From contig NZ_JAHWGL010000009.1 in NCBI RefSeq assembly GCF_019334315.1, positions 1 through 64,000 of the forward strand: 64,000 nt of DNA. Reading direction: 5' to 3'. Origin of the DNA: Hymenobacter profundi. Lineage in GTDB: Bacteria; Bacteroidota; Bacteroidia; Cytophagales; Hymenobacteraceae. The notes beneath the pieces are model-generated. The model was not told where the DNA came from, ran no database searches, and saw only the letters and a list, made by a program, of their open reading frames with translations. Below are positions 17,075 to 27,900 of the stretch, in pieces. Each line of letters opens with the position of its first letter. Position 1 is the first letter of the stretch. The translations under genes and the position numbers were made by a program.

Positions 17075-18421
17075 ATGCTGCCTATTACCCACGAAAGTCA
17101 AAATACTGAATGGAAAGAGTCGTGGCGCGACGAGTATATCAAGTGGCTTTGCGGCTTTGCCAATGCGCAAGGCGGCACGCTTCTGATCGGGGTGAATGAC
17201 GAGGGCCAGGTGGTGGGTATCAAGAACAGCCGCCAGCTGCTGGAAGAAATACCGAATTAGGTTCGTGACCTGCTCGGCATTCTCGTGGATGTGCACAGAG
17301 CCGCCAGGAAGAGGAGCGGAACTATTTGGAAATTGTCGTGGAGGCGTACCCGTATCCGATCAGCTACAAAGGCCAGTACCACTACCGTAGCAGCAGTACC
17401 AAGCAGTACCAAGCAGGAGCTAAGAGGCGCGGCCCTCGACAAGTTTCTACTACGTAAGCAAGGTAAACATTGGGATGGAGTGCCCGTGCCCGGTATCACG
17501 CTGGCAGACTTGGCCCCCGAGGCGCTAGCGTTGTTCCGCCAGCGCGCTGCCCGCAGCGGGCGGGTGGACGCACAGGTGCTAGAGGATAGCATTGAGGCGC
17601 TGCTGGAAAACCTACACCTACTAGAGGGCGAGTACCTGAAGCGGGCCGCCGTGCTCTTGTTCCACCCCCGGCCGGAGAAATACATTACTGGGGCTTAGGT
17701 AAAGATTGGCTACTTCACCACCGAGGAGGACTTAAGCTACCAGGACGAAGTGCATGGCCCCTTGCTGCAACAGATCGAGCGGACCTTGGAGTTGCTACGC
17801 ACTAAGTATGGCAAAGCGCACATTCGCTACGAAGGCGCTAACCGCATCGAAGAGTATACGTTTCCGGAAGCTGCGCTACGCGAAGCTTTGCTCAATGCCC
17901 TGGCTCACAAAGATTATAGCGGGGGGACGCCCGTGCAGATCCGCGTGCATGAGGACCGCATCGTGTTCTGGAACGAGGGGCACTTACCCGATAGCTGGAC
18001 GGTGGAGAATCTGCGGCACCAGCACCCCTCCAAGCCCTTCAACCCGGATGTCGCCAACACGCTGTTTCGAGCAGGTTATATTGAATCCTGGGGGCGCGGC
18101 ACGCTGAAGATGATTCATGAGTGTCGGGTGCGGCAACTGCCCGCGCCCCGCTACTATTTCGAAACATCGGGCATGGTGGTGGAATTTGTCCGTTACACGG
18201 AAGCCTATCTGCGCACGCAGGGTCTGCGCCCGGAGTTGATTCCGCTGGTACTCTACGTGCAGGAGCACGGGGTACTGACAAACTCGCTGGTACAACAGCT
18301 CACCGGTCTGAGCAAGCCAACCGCCACACGCTACCTAACGGAATTAGAGAAAACAGGCTATCTACAGAAAACCGGTACCCGGGGCACTGGCACGGCATAT
18401 CACTTAGTGGGCTCAGTATAG
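17075..18421 (+). pseudogene. Schlafen AlbA_2 / RecG-like ATP-binding regulator, several lesions
   Basis: The ancestral protein of about 445 residues can be read in pieces. The start (QNTEWKESWRDEYIKWLCGFANAQGGTLLIGVNDEGQVVG) is a typical AlbA_2 (Schlafen-like) domain, followed by YPYPISYKGQYHYRS and ELRGAALDKFLLRKQG. The second half has the HATPase_c_4-like part (FPEAALREALLNALAHKDY, then WGRGTLKM) and a C-terminal winged helix (LVQQLTGLSKPTATRYLTELEKTG). Lesions are a TAG at 17258-17260, a one-base loss near 17305, a 10-bp tandem duplication (AGTACCAAGC twice, 17395-17414) and a TAG at 17696-17698. The first indel and the duplication together restore the frame. Family members are putative transcription regulators. 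The ORF is clearly dead. Confidence 0.88.
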
Positions 18422-18898
18422 GCTCATAGGCTCCTATTCAAGAAAGCAACTGGTGGTTACAGATAGGCGCTACGTGACTAAAAAAGCACTTTTTGGCTAT
18501 GTATTGCTGATTCATGATTGGCTCACGAGAATTCTCGCTTACCCTAATGACGTAGCTTCAGCTTCTTATTCACTATAAAGAGAGCATGCCACAACGTAGC
18601 GGAACCGATTCTGTCTGCCATAGCCAGCACATCCTAGTCTGGTTGTAATCTTCAGACGGGTTGGCGCTGAGTATGCTATCTAATAGGACTGTATTCGAGC
18701 TACTTTTAAACGATTCTTCTAGCAGGATAAAGTTAACAGATGTCAATGCGTCGTACTAGCTTTTCTGCCTCCGCTAGGTACACACTTACTAGTTGGAAAT
18801 TCATCTGTACACTACAGCTTAGCAGTGTCCGGCTTAGCTAGCCACTTCATTAATTTATTATCGTTTATTTTGTTACTAAATAATTGGTAAATAGTATT
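18422..18898. other. Intergenic region with no gene seen
   Basis: About 480 bp of mixed composition between the decayed Schlafen-type gene and the 3' end of the AraC gene. No open frame or RNA gene is recognised. The motif TAAATAGTATTTT at 18888-18900, at its right end, is one of the copies discussed for the mannan locus. Confidence 0.5.
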
Positions 18899-19774
18899 TT
18901 AAATAAAAATTCGCGTACCCGAGAAGTTCTGGCGAAACTCCTTGGGTGTGCAGCTCTTGCGTTTTTTGAAGATTCGGTTGAAGTTGGAAATGTTGTTGAA
19001 ACCGCACTTGTACGCCACTTCGGCCACGCTATGCGTGGTGTCAATGAGCATGCGGGAGGCATGCCCCAGCCGGATTTCGTTGAGGCTGTCGATGAAGGTA
19101 GTGCCGGTGCGCTTTTTCATGAAGCGACTGAAGGATACTTCCGGCATGTTGGCAATTTTGGCTACCTCTGCCAGCGTAATCTGGCGGTTGTAGTGGGCGT
19201 TCATGTACTCGAACACCTTCTCAATGCGGCGGCTGTTGTAGTGGAACTGCTCATTGGTGAAGGAGGCGTCGGAGAGGATGCGCATGTTGCGCGAGGCTGA
19301 CAAATCGTGCAGAATAGACAATAGCTCCAGTACCGAGTCGAAGCCTGTTTTGTGTTCCAGGGACAGAATGCGCCCGCGCAGGCGCTCCGCCGTTTCGCGC
19401 GAGAACAGAACGCCGCGCTGCGCATTCTCGAACATTTTCTGAATGAAGTGGAGCTGATTACGGCGCAGAAACTTGTCGTCCAGCAAATCTTTGTGAAACT
19501 GGATGGTCACTTCTTTGATTTCCTCGCTCTGACACTGGTACGTAAACCAGGCGTGATTTAGGTTGGGGCCTACTAAAACCAACTCCAAGTCGTCGATATC
19601 CTCAATATGGTCGCCCACGATGCGGCGGGCACCGGGCGCATTCAGGATTAGGTTGAGCTCGTACTCCTCATGGTAGTGCAGCGGAAAATTAAACTCTTTC
19701 TTCACCCGCGTAAACAAGGTAAAGCAGTCGTTTTGCGTCAGCGGGGTGATTTCCCGCATTAGGTTGTGCGTCAT
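18899..19774 (-). CDS. AraC-family regulator of the mannan locus
   Basis: 291 residues from the ATG at 19774. The N-terminal half is a cupin-like sensor domain (FNFPLHYHEEYELNLIL at about residues 29-45, then GPNLNHAWFTY). The C-terminal 100 residues hold the double helix-turn-helix (ITLAEVAKIANMPEVSFSRF, then HSVAEVAYKCGFNNISNFNR), ending with the usual PKEFRQ motif. It is divergently transcribed from the SSS symporter gene that opens the mannan operon, so it most likely senses a manno-oligosaccharide or mannose derivative and controls both sides. The 200-bp divergent region has a palindrome TATCAGATTCTGATA and two copies of a TAAAATAGTATT motif that could be its targets. The ligand is inferred from context only. 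Confidence 0.9.
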   Translation of the reverse strand: MTHNLMREITPLTQNDCFTLFTRVKKEFNFPLHYHEEYELNLILNAPGARRIVGDHIEDIDDLELVLVGPNLNHAWFTYQCQSEEIKEVTIQFHKDLLDDKFLRRNQLHFIQKMFENAQRGVLFSRETAERLRGRILSLEHKTGFDSVLELLSILHDLSASRNMRILSDASFTNEQFHYNSRRIEKVFEYMNAHYNRQITLAEVAKIANMPEVSFSRFMKKRTGTTFIDSLNEIRLGHASRMLIDTTHSVAEVAYKCGFNNISNFNRIFKKRKSCTPKEFRQNFSGTRIFI

Positions 19775-20037
19775 AACAGTAGGAATAAGGAGCGAAATTT
19801 ATCAGATTCTGATAAAATAGTATTTCATTTCTGCCCTAAGTGTTATTATGATAAGTGCGCTAAAAACTACCTGAATGCGCATTTGCGCACGATTCGTGAT
19901 TCGCTGTTGTCAACAGAGTGTCAGATAAGGTTAAAATAGTATTATAAATAGCATAAAGTAGGAGCATACATTTGAGCATTCCGCATCTGCTGCCGCTACG
20001 GTTGATGGATGTCGGGCTTTGCTCTTTCCCTACCCAC
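19775..20037. promoter_or_regulatory. Divergent araC/symporter control region
   Basis: This AT-rich region contains the palindrome TATCAGATTCTGATA (19800-19814), TAAAATAGTATTT at 19813-19825 and TAAAATAGTATTA at 19932-19944. A Bacteroidota -7 element TACATTTG at 19967-19974 faces the symporter gene. The element would give a leader of about 55-60 bases before the ATG at 20038 and argues against the TTG start at 19972. The paired TAAAATAGTATT motifs are candidate binding sites of the AraC protein. Confidence 0.55.
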
Positions 20038-21870
20038 ATGCGTCTGCACCTACTCGACCTGCTTATTATTGCCGCCTACCTGCTATCCACGGTGTTTATT
20101 GGCCTGTGGTACCGCAAGAAAGCCCGCGAAAACAAAGACAGCTATCTGCTTGGCGGCAAAAGCCTACCCTGGTACAAATTGGGTCTGAGCGATGCCTCTG
20201 ATATGTTTGACATCAGCGGTACCATGTGGATGGTCAGCCTGTGCTTCGTATACGGCATGAAAAGCATCTGGATTCCGTGGCTCTGGCCGGTATTCAACCA
20301 GGTATTCCTAATGATGTACCTCTCGCGCTGGCTGCGTCGCTCCAATGCCAGCACCGGCGCCGAGTGGCTGGCCACCCGCTTCGGTACCCGCGGGCCGGGG
20401 GTAGGGGCCTCGCACCAGGTTGTCATTGCCTTCGCCCTGCTGAGCTGCCTGGGATTTTTGGCCTACGGCTTCGTGGGATTAGGCAAGTTCATTGAAATAT
20501 TCGTACCCTGGGCTTTGGTGCAGGACTACGTGCCGTTTGCCGTGGCCCCGCAGTACGTACCGCACGTGTACGGCATTGTATTCACGCTGTTTGCCATGTT
20601 CTACTCCATTATTGGGGGCATGCACAGCATTGTACTCGGCGACATCATCAAGTACGCCATCATGACGGTGGCCTGCCTGGCCATTGCCGTCATTGCTTAC
20701 CTGGAGCTGCAAGGCAAGACCCTGAATGTGCCTGCCGGTTGGTACGACCCCTTCTTCGGCGCGCGCCTCGATCTGGATTGGTCCAACATCATCAGCCAGG
20801 TAAATCAGAAAATCGACGAGGACGGCTACTCCTTGTTCGGGGTGTTCTTTATGATGATGGCCTTCAAGGGGGTATTCGCATCGTTGGCGGGCCCGGCGCC
20901 GAACTACGACATGCAGAAAATTCTCTCTACCCGCTCGCCCGAGGAAGCCAGCAAAATGAGTGGCTTCGTGTCGATTATTCTGCTACCCATTCGCTACTCG
21001 CTCATTGTGGGCCTCACCATTCTGGGTTTGCTCTACTACAACCAGATGAACCTGGTAGGCCCTACCGGCGTGCTGGATTTCGAGCGGATTCTACCCGAAA
21101 CCATCAATAAATTTCTGCCGGTGGGGCTGATGGGGCTGGTGCTCACGGGGCTGCTCGGTGCCTTCATGGGGACGTTCAGCGGCACCGTGAATGCGGCCCA
21201 GGCCTACATCGTCAATGATATCTACCTGAAGTACGTCCGCCCGGATGCCACCACCAAGGAGGTTATTTCGCTGAACTACGTGGTGGGCGTCGTCGTGGTG
21301 GCGGTGGGGGTGCTGCTGGGCTTCATTGCCAAAGATGTGAACAGCGTGTTGCAGTGGATTGTGTCGGCGCTGTACGGAGGCTACATCGCGGCCAACGTGC
21401 TGAAATGGCACTGGTGGCGCTTCAACGCCACGGGCTTTTTCTGGGGGATGCTCGCGGGCATCGTGTCGGCCCTCATCTTCACGCGCTTTTTCGAGGGGGT
21501 CGAGTTTCTCTACTACTTCCCGGTACTGTTTGCGTTGTCGCTCACGGGCTCCATTGTGGGCACCTACCTGGCGCCCCCCACTGACGAAACGGTGCTGAAA
21601 ACCTTCTACCGCAACGTGCGCCCCTGGGGCTTTTGGGGCCCCATCAACGACCTGGTGATGGCCGAAGACCCCGCGTTTCAACCCAACCGCAACTTCCGCC
21701 TGAATATGTTCAACGTGGTGTTGGGCATCATCGCGCAGCTCTGCCTCACCATTTTGCCCATGTACCTGCTGCTTTCCCAGCACGTGCCCCTGCTGATTAC
21801 GGTTGCCATTTTAGCCGTGGTGGTGCTGATTCTGAAAAAGACCTGGTGGAACCGCTTGACCGAATATTAG
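20038..21870 (+). CDS. SSS-family sodium:sugar symporter
   Basis: 610 residues from the ATG at 20038; an ATG at 20005 is a second possibility. It is a polytopic membrane protein with about 13-14 hydrophobic helices, beginning LHLLDLLIIAAYLLSTVFIGLWYRKKA. Typical SSS features follow: LLGGKSLPWYKLGLSDASDMFDISGT early on, and GLLGAFMGTFSGTVNAAQAYIVNDIYLKY in the middle, matching the sodium-binding region. In the known Bacteroides fragilis type mannan locus a symporter of this class sits beside the epimerase and GH130 phosphorylase and is thought to import mannobiose over the inner membrane. The same role is inferred here. It heads the set symporter, GH130, epimerase. Intact. Confidence 0.9.
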   Translation: MRLHLLDLLIIAAYLLSTVFIGLWYRKKARENKDSYLLGGKSLPWYKLGLSDASDMFDISGTMWMVSLCFVYGMKSIWIPWLWPVFNQVFLMMYLSRWLRRSNASTGAEWLATRFGTRGPGVGASHQVVIAFALLSCLGFLAYGFVGLGKFIEIFVPWALVQDYVPFAVAPQYVPHVYGIVFTLFAMFYSIIGGMHSIVLGDIIKYAIMTVACLAIAVIAYLELQGKTLNVPAGWYDPFFGARLDLDWSNIISQVNQKIDEDGYSLFGVFFMMMAFKGVFASLAGPAPNYDMQKILSTRSPEEASKMSGFVSIILLPIRYSLIVGLTILGLLYYNQMNLVGPTGVLDFERILPETINKFLPVGLMGLVLTGLLGAFMGTFSGTVNAAQAYIVNDIYLKYVRPDATTKEVISLNYVVGVVVVAVGVLLGFIAKDVNSVLQWIVSALYGGYIAANVLKWHWWRFNATGFFWGMLAGIVSALIFTRFFEGVEFLYYFPVLFALSLTGSIVGTYLAPPTDETVLKTFYRNVRPWGFWGPINDLVMAEDPAFQPNRNFRLNMFNVVLGIIAQLCLTILPMYLLLSQHVPLLITVAILAVVVLILKKTWWNRLTEY

Positions 21871-21944
21871 GCCAGGCGCATCGGCTGTCGTTTCAGTACC
21901 AGAGAAGGCTAAAAAAGCATTACCCTGCCTGTGGTAGCCAGCGC

Positions 21945-21952
21945 TACATTTG
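21945..21952 (+). promoter_or_regulatory. Bacteroidota -7 element before the GH130 gene
   Basis: TACATTTG, followed by AG exactly as in the symporter promoter (19967-19976), lies 158 bp before the GH130 ATG. It could give a separate transcript for the phosphorylase-epimerase pair. No -33 element was identified with confidence. Confidence 0.4.
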
Positions 21953-22109
21953 AGTTAAACGCCTGTAGGGTAGGGGTAGTACCGTTTGATTTTGAGCTGT
22001 TGGTTCCCCACATAGGCTCGGTGCCAACCCTATGGGAAAGAGCGTGCTATTGCCCCCCACCCAGCCTACTTCCACCCGTTATTTTCTCGCTTAACTTTTG
22101 TTTTCTGCC

Positions 22110-23333
22110 ATGGAAAACCACTTCCATCAACGCCGCCACGACCTGGAAAACCTCCACCACACGCTGCTGACCCGCCCCAACGAAAAGCAAGGCCTTGGCA
22201 ATGGCATTATTGACCGTTACCGCTATCCGGTGCTCACCGGGCAACACGCCCCGCTCTGCTGGCGCTACGATTTCAACCCCGCTACCAACCCCTACCTCCT
22301 GGAGCGTATAGGGGTGAATGCGGCCTTCAACGTGGGTGCCATCAAGCTCGATGGGAAATACTTGCTAGTAGCCAGGGTGGAAGGGCTGGACCGCAAATCG
22401 TTTTTTGCGGTGGCCGAAAGTCCCAATGGCATCGACAATTTCACCTTCTGGGAGCGGCCCATCACAATGCCCGATACCGACGAACCGGCCACCAACGTGT
22501 ACGATATGCGCGTGGTGCAGCACGAGGACGGCTGGATATATGGCTTGTTTTGTGCCGAGCGCAAGGACCCCGCGGCCCGGCCCGGCGACGAGTCGGCGGC
22601 GGTGGCCCAGTGCGGCATTGCCCGCACCCGCGACCTGGTGACCTGGGAGCGGCTGCCCGACCTGCAAACGCCCTCCCCCCAACAGCGCAACGTGGTGCTG
22701 CACCCCGAGTTTGTGCAGGGCAAATATGCGCTCTACACCCGTCCGCAGGACAGCTTCATCGAGGCGGGCGCGGGGGGAGGCATTGGCTTCGGCCTTTCCG
22801 ATTCGATGGAAAACGCCGTGGTGCCGCACGAGAGCATCGTGGACCGCAAGCGGTATCATACGGTGTACGAGGCGAAAAACGGCCAGGGCCCGGCCCCGCT
22901 CAAAACCGACAAAGGCTGGCTGCACCTGGCCCACGGCGTACGCAACACGGCCGCCGGTCTGCGCTACGTGTTGTACCTGTTTATGACCGATTTAGCTCAG
23001 CCCGACCACGTAACGCACAAGCCCGGCGGCTACTTCCTGGCGCCCGAGGGCGAGGAGCGGGTAGGGGACGTATCGAATGTGGTGTTCGGCAACGGCTGGA
23101 TTTTGGACGACGACGGCACCGTGTTTATCTACTACGCTTCCTCCGACACGCGCACCCACGTGGCTACCTCTACCCTAGACAAGCTGGTAGATTACGTGCT
23201 GCACACGCCCCCCGATGAGTTTACCTCGGCAGCCTCCGTTCGACAGATCAACGAGCTGATTGACAGAAATGTAGAATACCTGGAGCAGACGCAGCTAACG
23301 AGCGTGCCTTCCTATAACGGGGTAGGAGCATGA
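22110..23333 (+). CDS. GH130 4-O-beta-D-mannosyl-D-glucose phosphorylase
   Basis: 407 residues from the ATG at 22110. It matches GH130 subfamily 1: [67 protein letters not shown], an [16 protein letters not shown] segment, and the C-terminal [22 protein letters not shown]. The Asp in YDMRV is at the position of the catalytic acid. Enzymes of this group (EC 2.4.1.281) split mannosyl-beta-1,4-glucose with phosphate into mannose-1-phosphate and glucose in the cytoplasm. No signal peptide is present, as expected. The stop overlaps the epimerase start by ATGA, so the two enzymes are coupled, matching their consecutive steps. Confidence 0.93.
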   Translation: MENHFHQRRHDLENLHHTLLTRPNEKQGLGNGIIDRYRYPVLTGQHAPLCWRYDFNPATNPYLLERIGVNAAFNVGAIKLDGKYLLVARVEGLDRKSFFAVAESPNGIDNFTFWERPITMPDTDEPATNVYDMRVVQHEDGWIYGLFCAERKDPAARPGDESAAVAQCGIARTRDLVTWERLPDLQTPSPQQRNVVLHPEFVQGKYALYTRPQDSFIEAGAGGGIGFGLSDSMENAVVPHESIVDRKRYHTVYEAKNGQGPAPLKTDKGWLHLAHGVRNTAAGLRYVLYLFMTDLAQPDHVTHKPGGYFLAPEGEERVGDVSNVVFGNGWILDDDGTVFIYYASSDTRTHVATSTLDKLVDYVLHTPPDEFTSAASVRQINELIDRNVEYLEQTQLTSVPSYNGVGA

Positions 23334-24601
23334 GCCAGCCCCTACCCTCTACTTCCCTAGAGCTGCTGCTTGCCTACCAGCGGGAAATGGAGGCCGAGCT
23401 AGCCCGCATCGCGCAGTTTTGGCTGGAAAAAACCGTGGACCACCAGCACGGTGGGTTTATTGGGCAGATGACCGGCGCCGGGGAGGTAGACCCCGCGGCC
23501 GATAAGGGGGGCATTCTGAACGCCCGCATCCTGTGGACGTTTTCGGCCGCCTACCGCCACACCTCCCGTCCCGACTACCGGGAGGCGGCTACCCGCTCCT
23601 TCCGCTACCTGCTCGATCATTTCATCGATGCTGAATATGGCGGTATTTACTGGCTGCTTGATGCCCAGGGCCAGCCCCTGAACACGCGCAAGCAGATTTA
23701 CGCCCTTGCCTTCGCCCTCTACGGATGCAGCGAATATTATCAGGCCACGCAACACCCGCAGGCCCTGGAAGTTAGCCAATCGTTGTTCCAGTGGATTGAG
23801 CAGCACAGTTACGATGAGCAGTACGGTGGCTACTTCGAAGCCTTTAGCCGCACGGGGGAACTACTGGAGGATTTGCGCTTGAGCGAGAAGGACCACAATG
23901 CGCCCAAAACCATGAATACGCACCTGCATATTCTGGAGGCTTACGCCAATCTGTACCGCTGCTGGCCTGATGCCCACCTGGCCGAGCGCCTGCACGGACT
24001 GCTCACTACCTTCCTCACCCATATCATGGATGCCGAAACGGGCCACTTGCGCCTGTTTTTCGCCCGCGACTGGACGCCGACTGTCGACCTGATTTCCTAC
24101 GGCCACGACATTGAAGCGGCCTGGCTGCTGCTGGAAGCCGCCGAAGTGCTCGGCGACGAGCAGTTGCTACAGCAAGTGAAAACGGCGTGCCTGGCGCTAA
24201 CCAATGCCACAGCCGCTGCCCTACTACTCGACGGCAGCCTCCCGCACGAGCGAAACTGCGAAAGCGGCCACCTCGACACCCACCGCGAATGGTGGGTGAG
24301 TGCGGAGGCCATGGTAGGGTTCCTGAACGCCTACCAGCTCACCCACGAGGCTACGCTGCTGGAGCACTCCTACAAAGCCTGGCAGTTTGCCCGCCAGCAC
24401 CTGCTGGACTTCGACCTGGGCGAGTGTCGCTGGGGGGTGTGGGACGACTACCGCCCCATGGCCGACCACGACAAGGTAGGCTTCTGGAAATGTCCTTACC
24501 ACAACGCCCGCGCCTGCTTGGAAGTGAGCCGCCGGTGCAAAAATGAATCAATGCGCTACGCCCAAGCCGGCGTCTCGGGGGCAGCTACCGCCACGTTCTA
24601 A
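23330..24601 (+). CDS. Cellobiose 2-epimerase (AGE family)
   Basis: 423 residues, no signal peptide. It is an (alpha/alpha)6-barrel protein of the N-acylglucosamine 2-epimerase family. Visible signatures are [11 protein letters not shown] near residue 40, [70 protein letters not shown] with a catalytic His, and [17 protein letters not shown]. The last active-site part is [16 protein letters not shown] with the second catalytic His. Cellobiose 2-epimerases (EC 5.1.3.11) turn beta-1,4-mannobiose into mannosylglucose, the substrate of the GH130 enzyme encoded just upstream. The tail after CLEVSRRC differs from the family and may be slightly altered by drift. Confidence 0.92.
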   Translation: MSQPLPSTSLELLLAYQREMEAELARIAQFWLEKTVDHQHGGFIGQMTGAGEVDPAADKGGILNARILWTFSAAYRHTSRPDYREAATRSFRYLLDHFIDAEYGGIYWLLDAQGQPLNTRKQIYALAFALYGCSEYYQATQHPQALEVSQSLFQWIEQHSYDEQYGGYFEAFSRTGELLEDLRLSEKDHNAPKTMNTHLHILEAYANLYRCWPDAHLAERLHGLLTTFLTHIMDAETGHLRLFFARDWTPTVDLISYGHDIEAAWLLLEAAEVLGDEQLLQQVKTACLALTNATAAALLLDGSLPHERNCESGHLDTHREWWVSAEAMVGFLNAYQLTHEATLLEHSYKAWQFARQHLLDFDLGECRWGVWDDYRPMADHDKVGFWKCPYHNARACLEVSRRCKNESMRYAQAGVSGAATATF

Positions 24602-24965
24602 AAGCGGGTGGAAATACGGTAGCTGCCAGCGCACAACGCTCGTCGAGCGACGTCTTTTGTCGGCTCAATAAGTAACCCAGCAACTTGTGAATAGCGCTTT
24701 AATGGCAAGTAATTGATAAAAAAGTATCATTATCAGAGAAGGGTAAATAGTATGTTTGTATTACCTCTTCGTTAATTAATTATTGCTGTTTCGCTATCAA
24801 TAATAATCAGCGAATAGCAGTAAAATAATACCTATGCGGTGCCTATAGGTAGATGTAGCAAGTGTATTGCTGCCGCACTCGAACACAATAGTTTTTTTAA
24901 AAAAAACTATTACTCGCCTGACCCAACTCCCACTCAACTTTTCTTTTACACTTGACACAACGTAT
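24602..24965 (+). promoter_or_regulatory. Control region upstream of the susC operon
   Basis: No gene. It contains TGATAAAAAAGTATCA (24714-24729), TAAATAGTATG (24744-24754) overlapping a -7-like element TATGTTTG (24751-24758), and an A/T palindrome TAGTTTTTTTAAAAAAAACTA around 24891-24910. The first two motifs resemble those at the araC/symporter promoter, so the AraC protein probably acts here too. A promoter at 24751 would give a leader of about 200 bases before susC. Confidence 0.5.
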
Positions 24966-27900
24966 ATGAGACAGCGGTACCTTTTTTCTCTGTTCTGGTT
25001 GTTGCTGTTGCCAGCATTTACCTGGGCACAAACGCTGACGGTGCGCGGCGTAGTGAAAGACGCGACAACCGGCGAAGGCCTACCCGGCGTGACGGTGCTG
25101 GTGAAGGGCACCCAAAACGGCACCGCCTCCCAAGCCGACGGCGCCTACTCCATCGCCGTGCCTTCAACCGATGCGGTGCTCACCTTTTCCTACATCGGCT
25201 ACCTGCCGCTGGAGCTGCCCGTCGGCGGGAAATCGGTGCTGGACGCCAACCTGAAAGTGGATAACAAGAGCCTGGATGAGGTAGTGGTGGTCGGCTATGG
25301 CACAGTGGCCAAGAGCGACGTGACCGGTTCCGTGGCTTCGCTGAAAGGCAGCGAGCTGAACAAGCAGCCCGCTTCGTCGGTCGACCAGCTGTTGCAGGGC
25401 AAGATTGCGGGCGTGCAAGTGGTAGCGCCCTCCGGCGAGCCGGGCGCGGGGGCCACGGTGCGCATCCGGGGCTCTAGCTCCATCAACGGGTCCAACAGTC
25501 CGCTGCTGGTTGTCGACGGTTTTCCCTGGGGCGATGCCGGCAACCTCAAGCAAATAAACCCCGAGGACATTGCGAGCATTGAGGTGCTGAAAGATGCTTC
25601 CTCGGCGGCTATTTACGGCTCCCGGGGCGCTAACGGCGTCATTCTGATTACCACCAAGCGCGGCAAGGCCGGCAAAACCAGCATCACGCTGAGCACGCTG
25701 AACACCCTTTCGACCCTACCCAGCAAGCTGGATGTGTGGTCGGATCCGGTGGACGTGGCCGTTATTGATAACGAGTCGCGCCGCAATGCTGGGCTGGCGC
25801 CGCTTTTTGTGGGCGAGAACTACCTGGGCACCTACTACCCCTCGGTGGCTGAGTTGCGGGGCGAAGACCCCAACAAACCCGCCTGGCCCTACCGCACCTA
25901 CTGGCCCGACGAGGTGTACCGCAACCCCTTCTCGCAGAGCTACACCCTGACTGCCACCGGCGGCACCGACCGCACCAAGTTCTCCATGTCTGGCAACTAT
26001 TACCGGGAGGAGGGCTTGGCTATCAAGAATTACTACGACCGCTACAACGGCCGCCTGAACCTGGAGCAGAAGCTGACCGATAAGTTAACGGCTGGCGTAA
26101 ATCTGATCCTGACCCACACGCAGCGCAACGGGGGTAGTCTCTCCGCTGACCGCTCGCCGGTATTCCCCATCTACAACCCCGATGGCACCTACTTCCGCAT
26201 CGGCCCGCGCGACTTCGGCAACCCGGTTGCCTACGCCAACGAGGTGCTGAACAAGAACAAAACCATTGACGTGCTCGGTACGCTGTTCGTGAGTTATGAT
26301 ATTACCAAATGGCTGAATTTCCGGACGCAGCTGAGCGATAAATACGGTAATTCAATTGGCGATGTGTACGAACCGCGCAACATTACCAATACCGGGTATT
26401 TATATAATGGATTTGGCGTAATTGATAATTATTCGAGCAATGAATTACTGAGTGAAAATTATTTTACGGTTAATAAAAATTTCAACGAGATTCATAATTT
26501 AAATGTTGTGGCTGGCTACACCACGCAGACATTTAATATCCGCACGTCGCGGCTGGAGGGTAGAGGATTCATCAATGATGCGCTGGAAAATGAGAACCTG
26601 AATACGGCCCTCACGCAGTACACCACCAACGGCCTCACCAAGTCGCTGCTGAACTCCTATATCGGCCGCGTCAACTACTCGCTGCTCGACCGCTACCTGT
26701 TCACGTTCACCAGTCGCGCCGACGGTTCCTCCAAGTTTGGGGCGAATAATAAGTGGGCATTCTTCCCTTCGGCCGCCGTGGCCTGGAAACTCAATGAGGA
26801 AGCCTTTTTGCGCGCCGTGCCTACCATTTCGGAAGCGAAGGTGCGCGTGAGCTACGGTCTGACCGGCAACCAGGGCATCAGCCCCTACCAAACGCTCGAC
26901 CGCCTGGGCGCGGGCCGCTACTACACGGGCGGCAACTTCCAGACCGGCTTCGGCCCCGGCATTTTTGGCTACGATGGGTTCAACAAAATCTGGGAAGGCG
27001 TGCCCAACCCCGATTTGAAGTGGGAAACCACCTCGCAGCTCGATGCCGGCCTGGACCTGGGCTTCCTGAACCAGCGCATCACGCTCAGCGCCGACGTGTA
27101 CTACAAGCGCACCCGCGACCTGTTGCGCCAGACCTACATCACGCCTTCCTCGGGCTACGACCGCCTGTGGGTGAACGACGGCGTGATTGAAAACAAAGGC
27201 GTGGAGTTGGGCCTGAACGCCGAAATCCTGAACGGCCCGGTGCAGTGGAGCGTGGGCGGCAATTTCACTCTGAACCGTAACAAGCTCATTAGCATGGGCG
27301 AAGACAACTTCGTGTGGAATGGCAGCAGCATCGAAATGCTGCGGGCGCCGGTGAATGCCTACATCGTGGGCGAGCCCATCAACGTGTTCTACGGCTACAA
27401 GACCAACGGCATCATTCAGACGGAGGAAGAGGGTAGGGCTTCGGGCCTGACCGGCGACATGGCCCGGCCTGGCGAGATTAAGTACGTGGACCTAAACGGC
27501 GACGGCGCCGTGAACGACCAGGACCGCACCATCATCGGCAACCCCAACCCCAAGTTTCTCTACAGCCTCAACACCAGCTTGCGCCACAAGGGCTTCGACT
27601 TATCGGCCCAATTCTACGGCGTGTCGGGCAACGACGTGTTCGACATGCGCAAGTTCTCGCCCAGCCGCCAGCTCCAGCGCTGGACGCCCGACAACCCGAC
27701 CAACGACTACCCCAGCGTGAATGCGACCCGCGCCTACTACGGCTCCGATTGGTTTGTGACCAGCGGCTCGTTTATGCGCATCCAGAACGTGACGCTGGGC
27801 TACAACTTCAAGTCGAATATGATTAAGGGGCTGGAAACGCTGCGCATCTACTTCTCAGGCAGCAACCTCTATACCTTCACGGGCTTCCACAAAGGCTTCG

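Noticed and set aside
18422-18898. tRNA or small RNA gene
   Set aside because: No cloverleaf or conserved tRNA boxes could be found in this or other gaps.
24889-24912. A/T palindrome upstream of susC as terminator
   Set aside because: It lies after the likely promoter and within the leader, and no gene ends nearby in time for it; it may only be a simple-sequence run.
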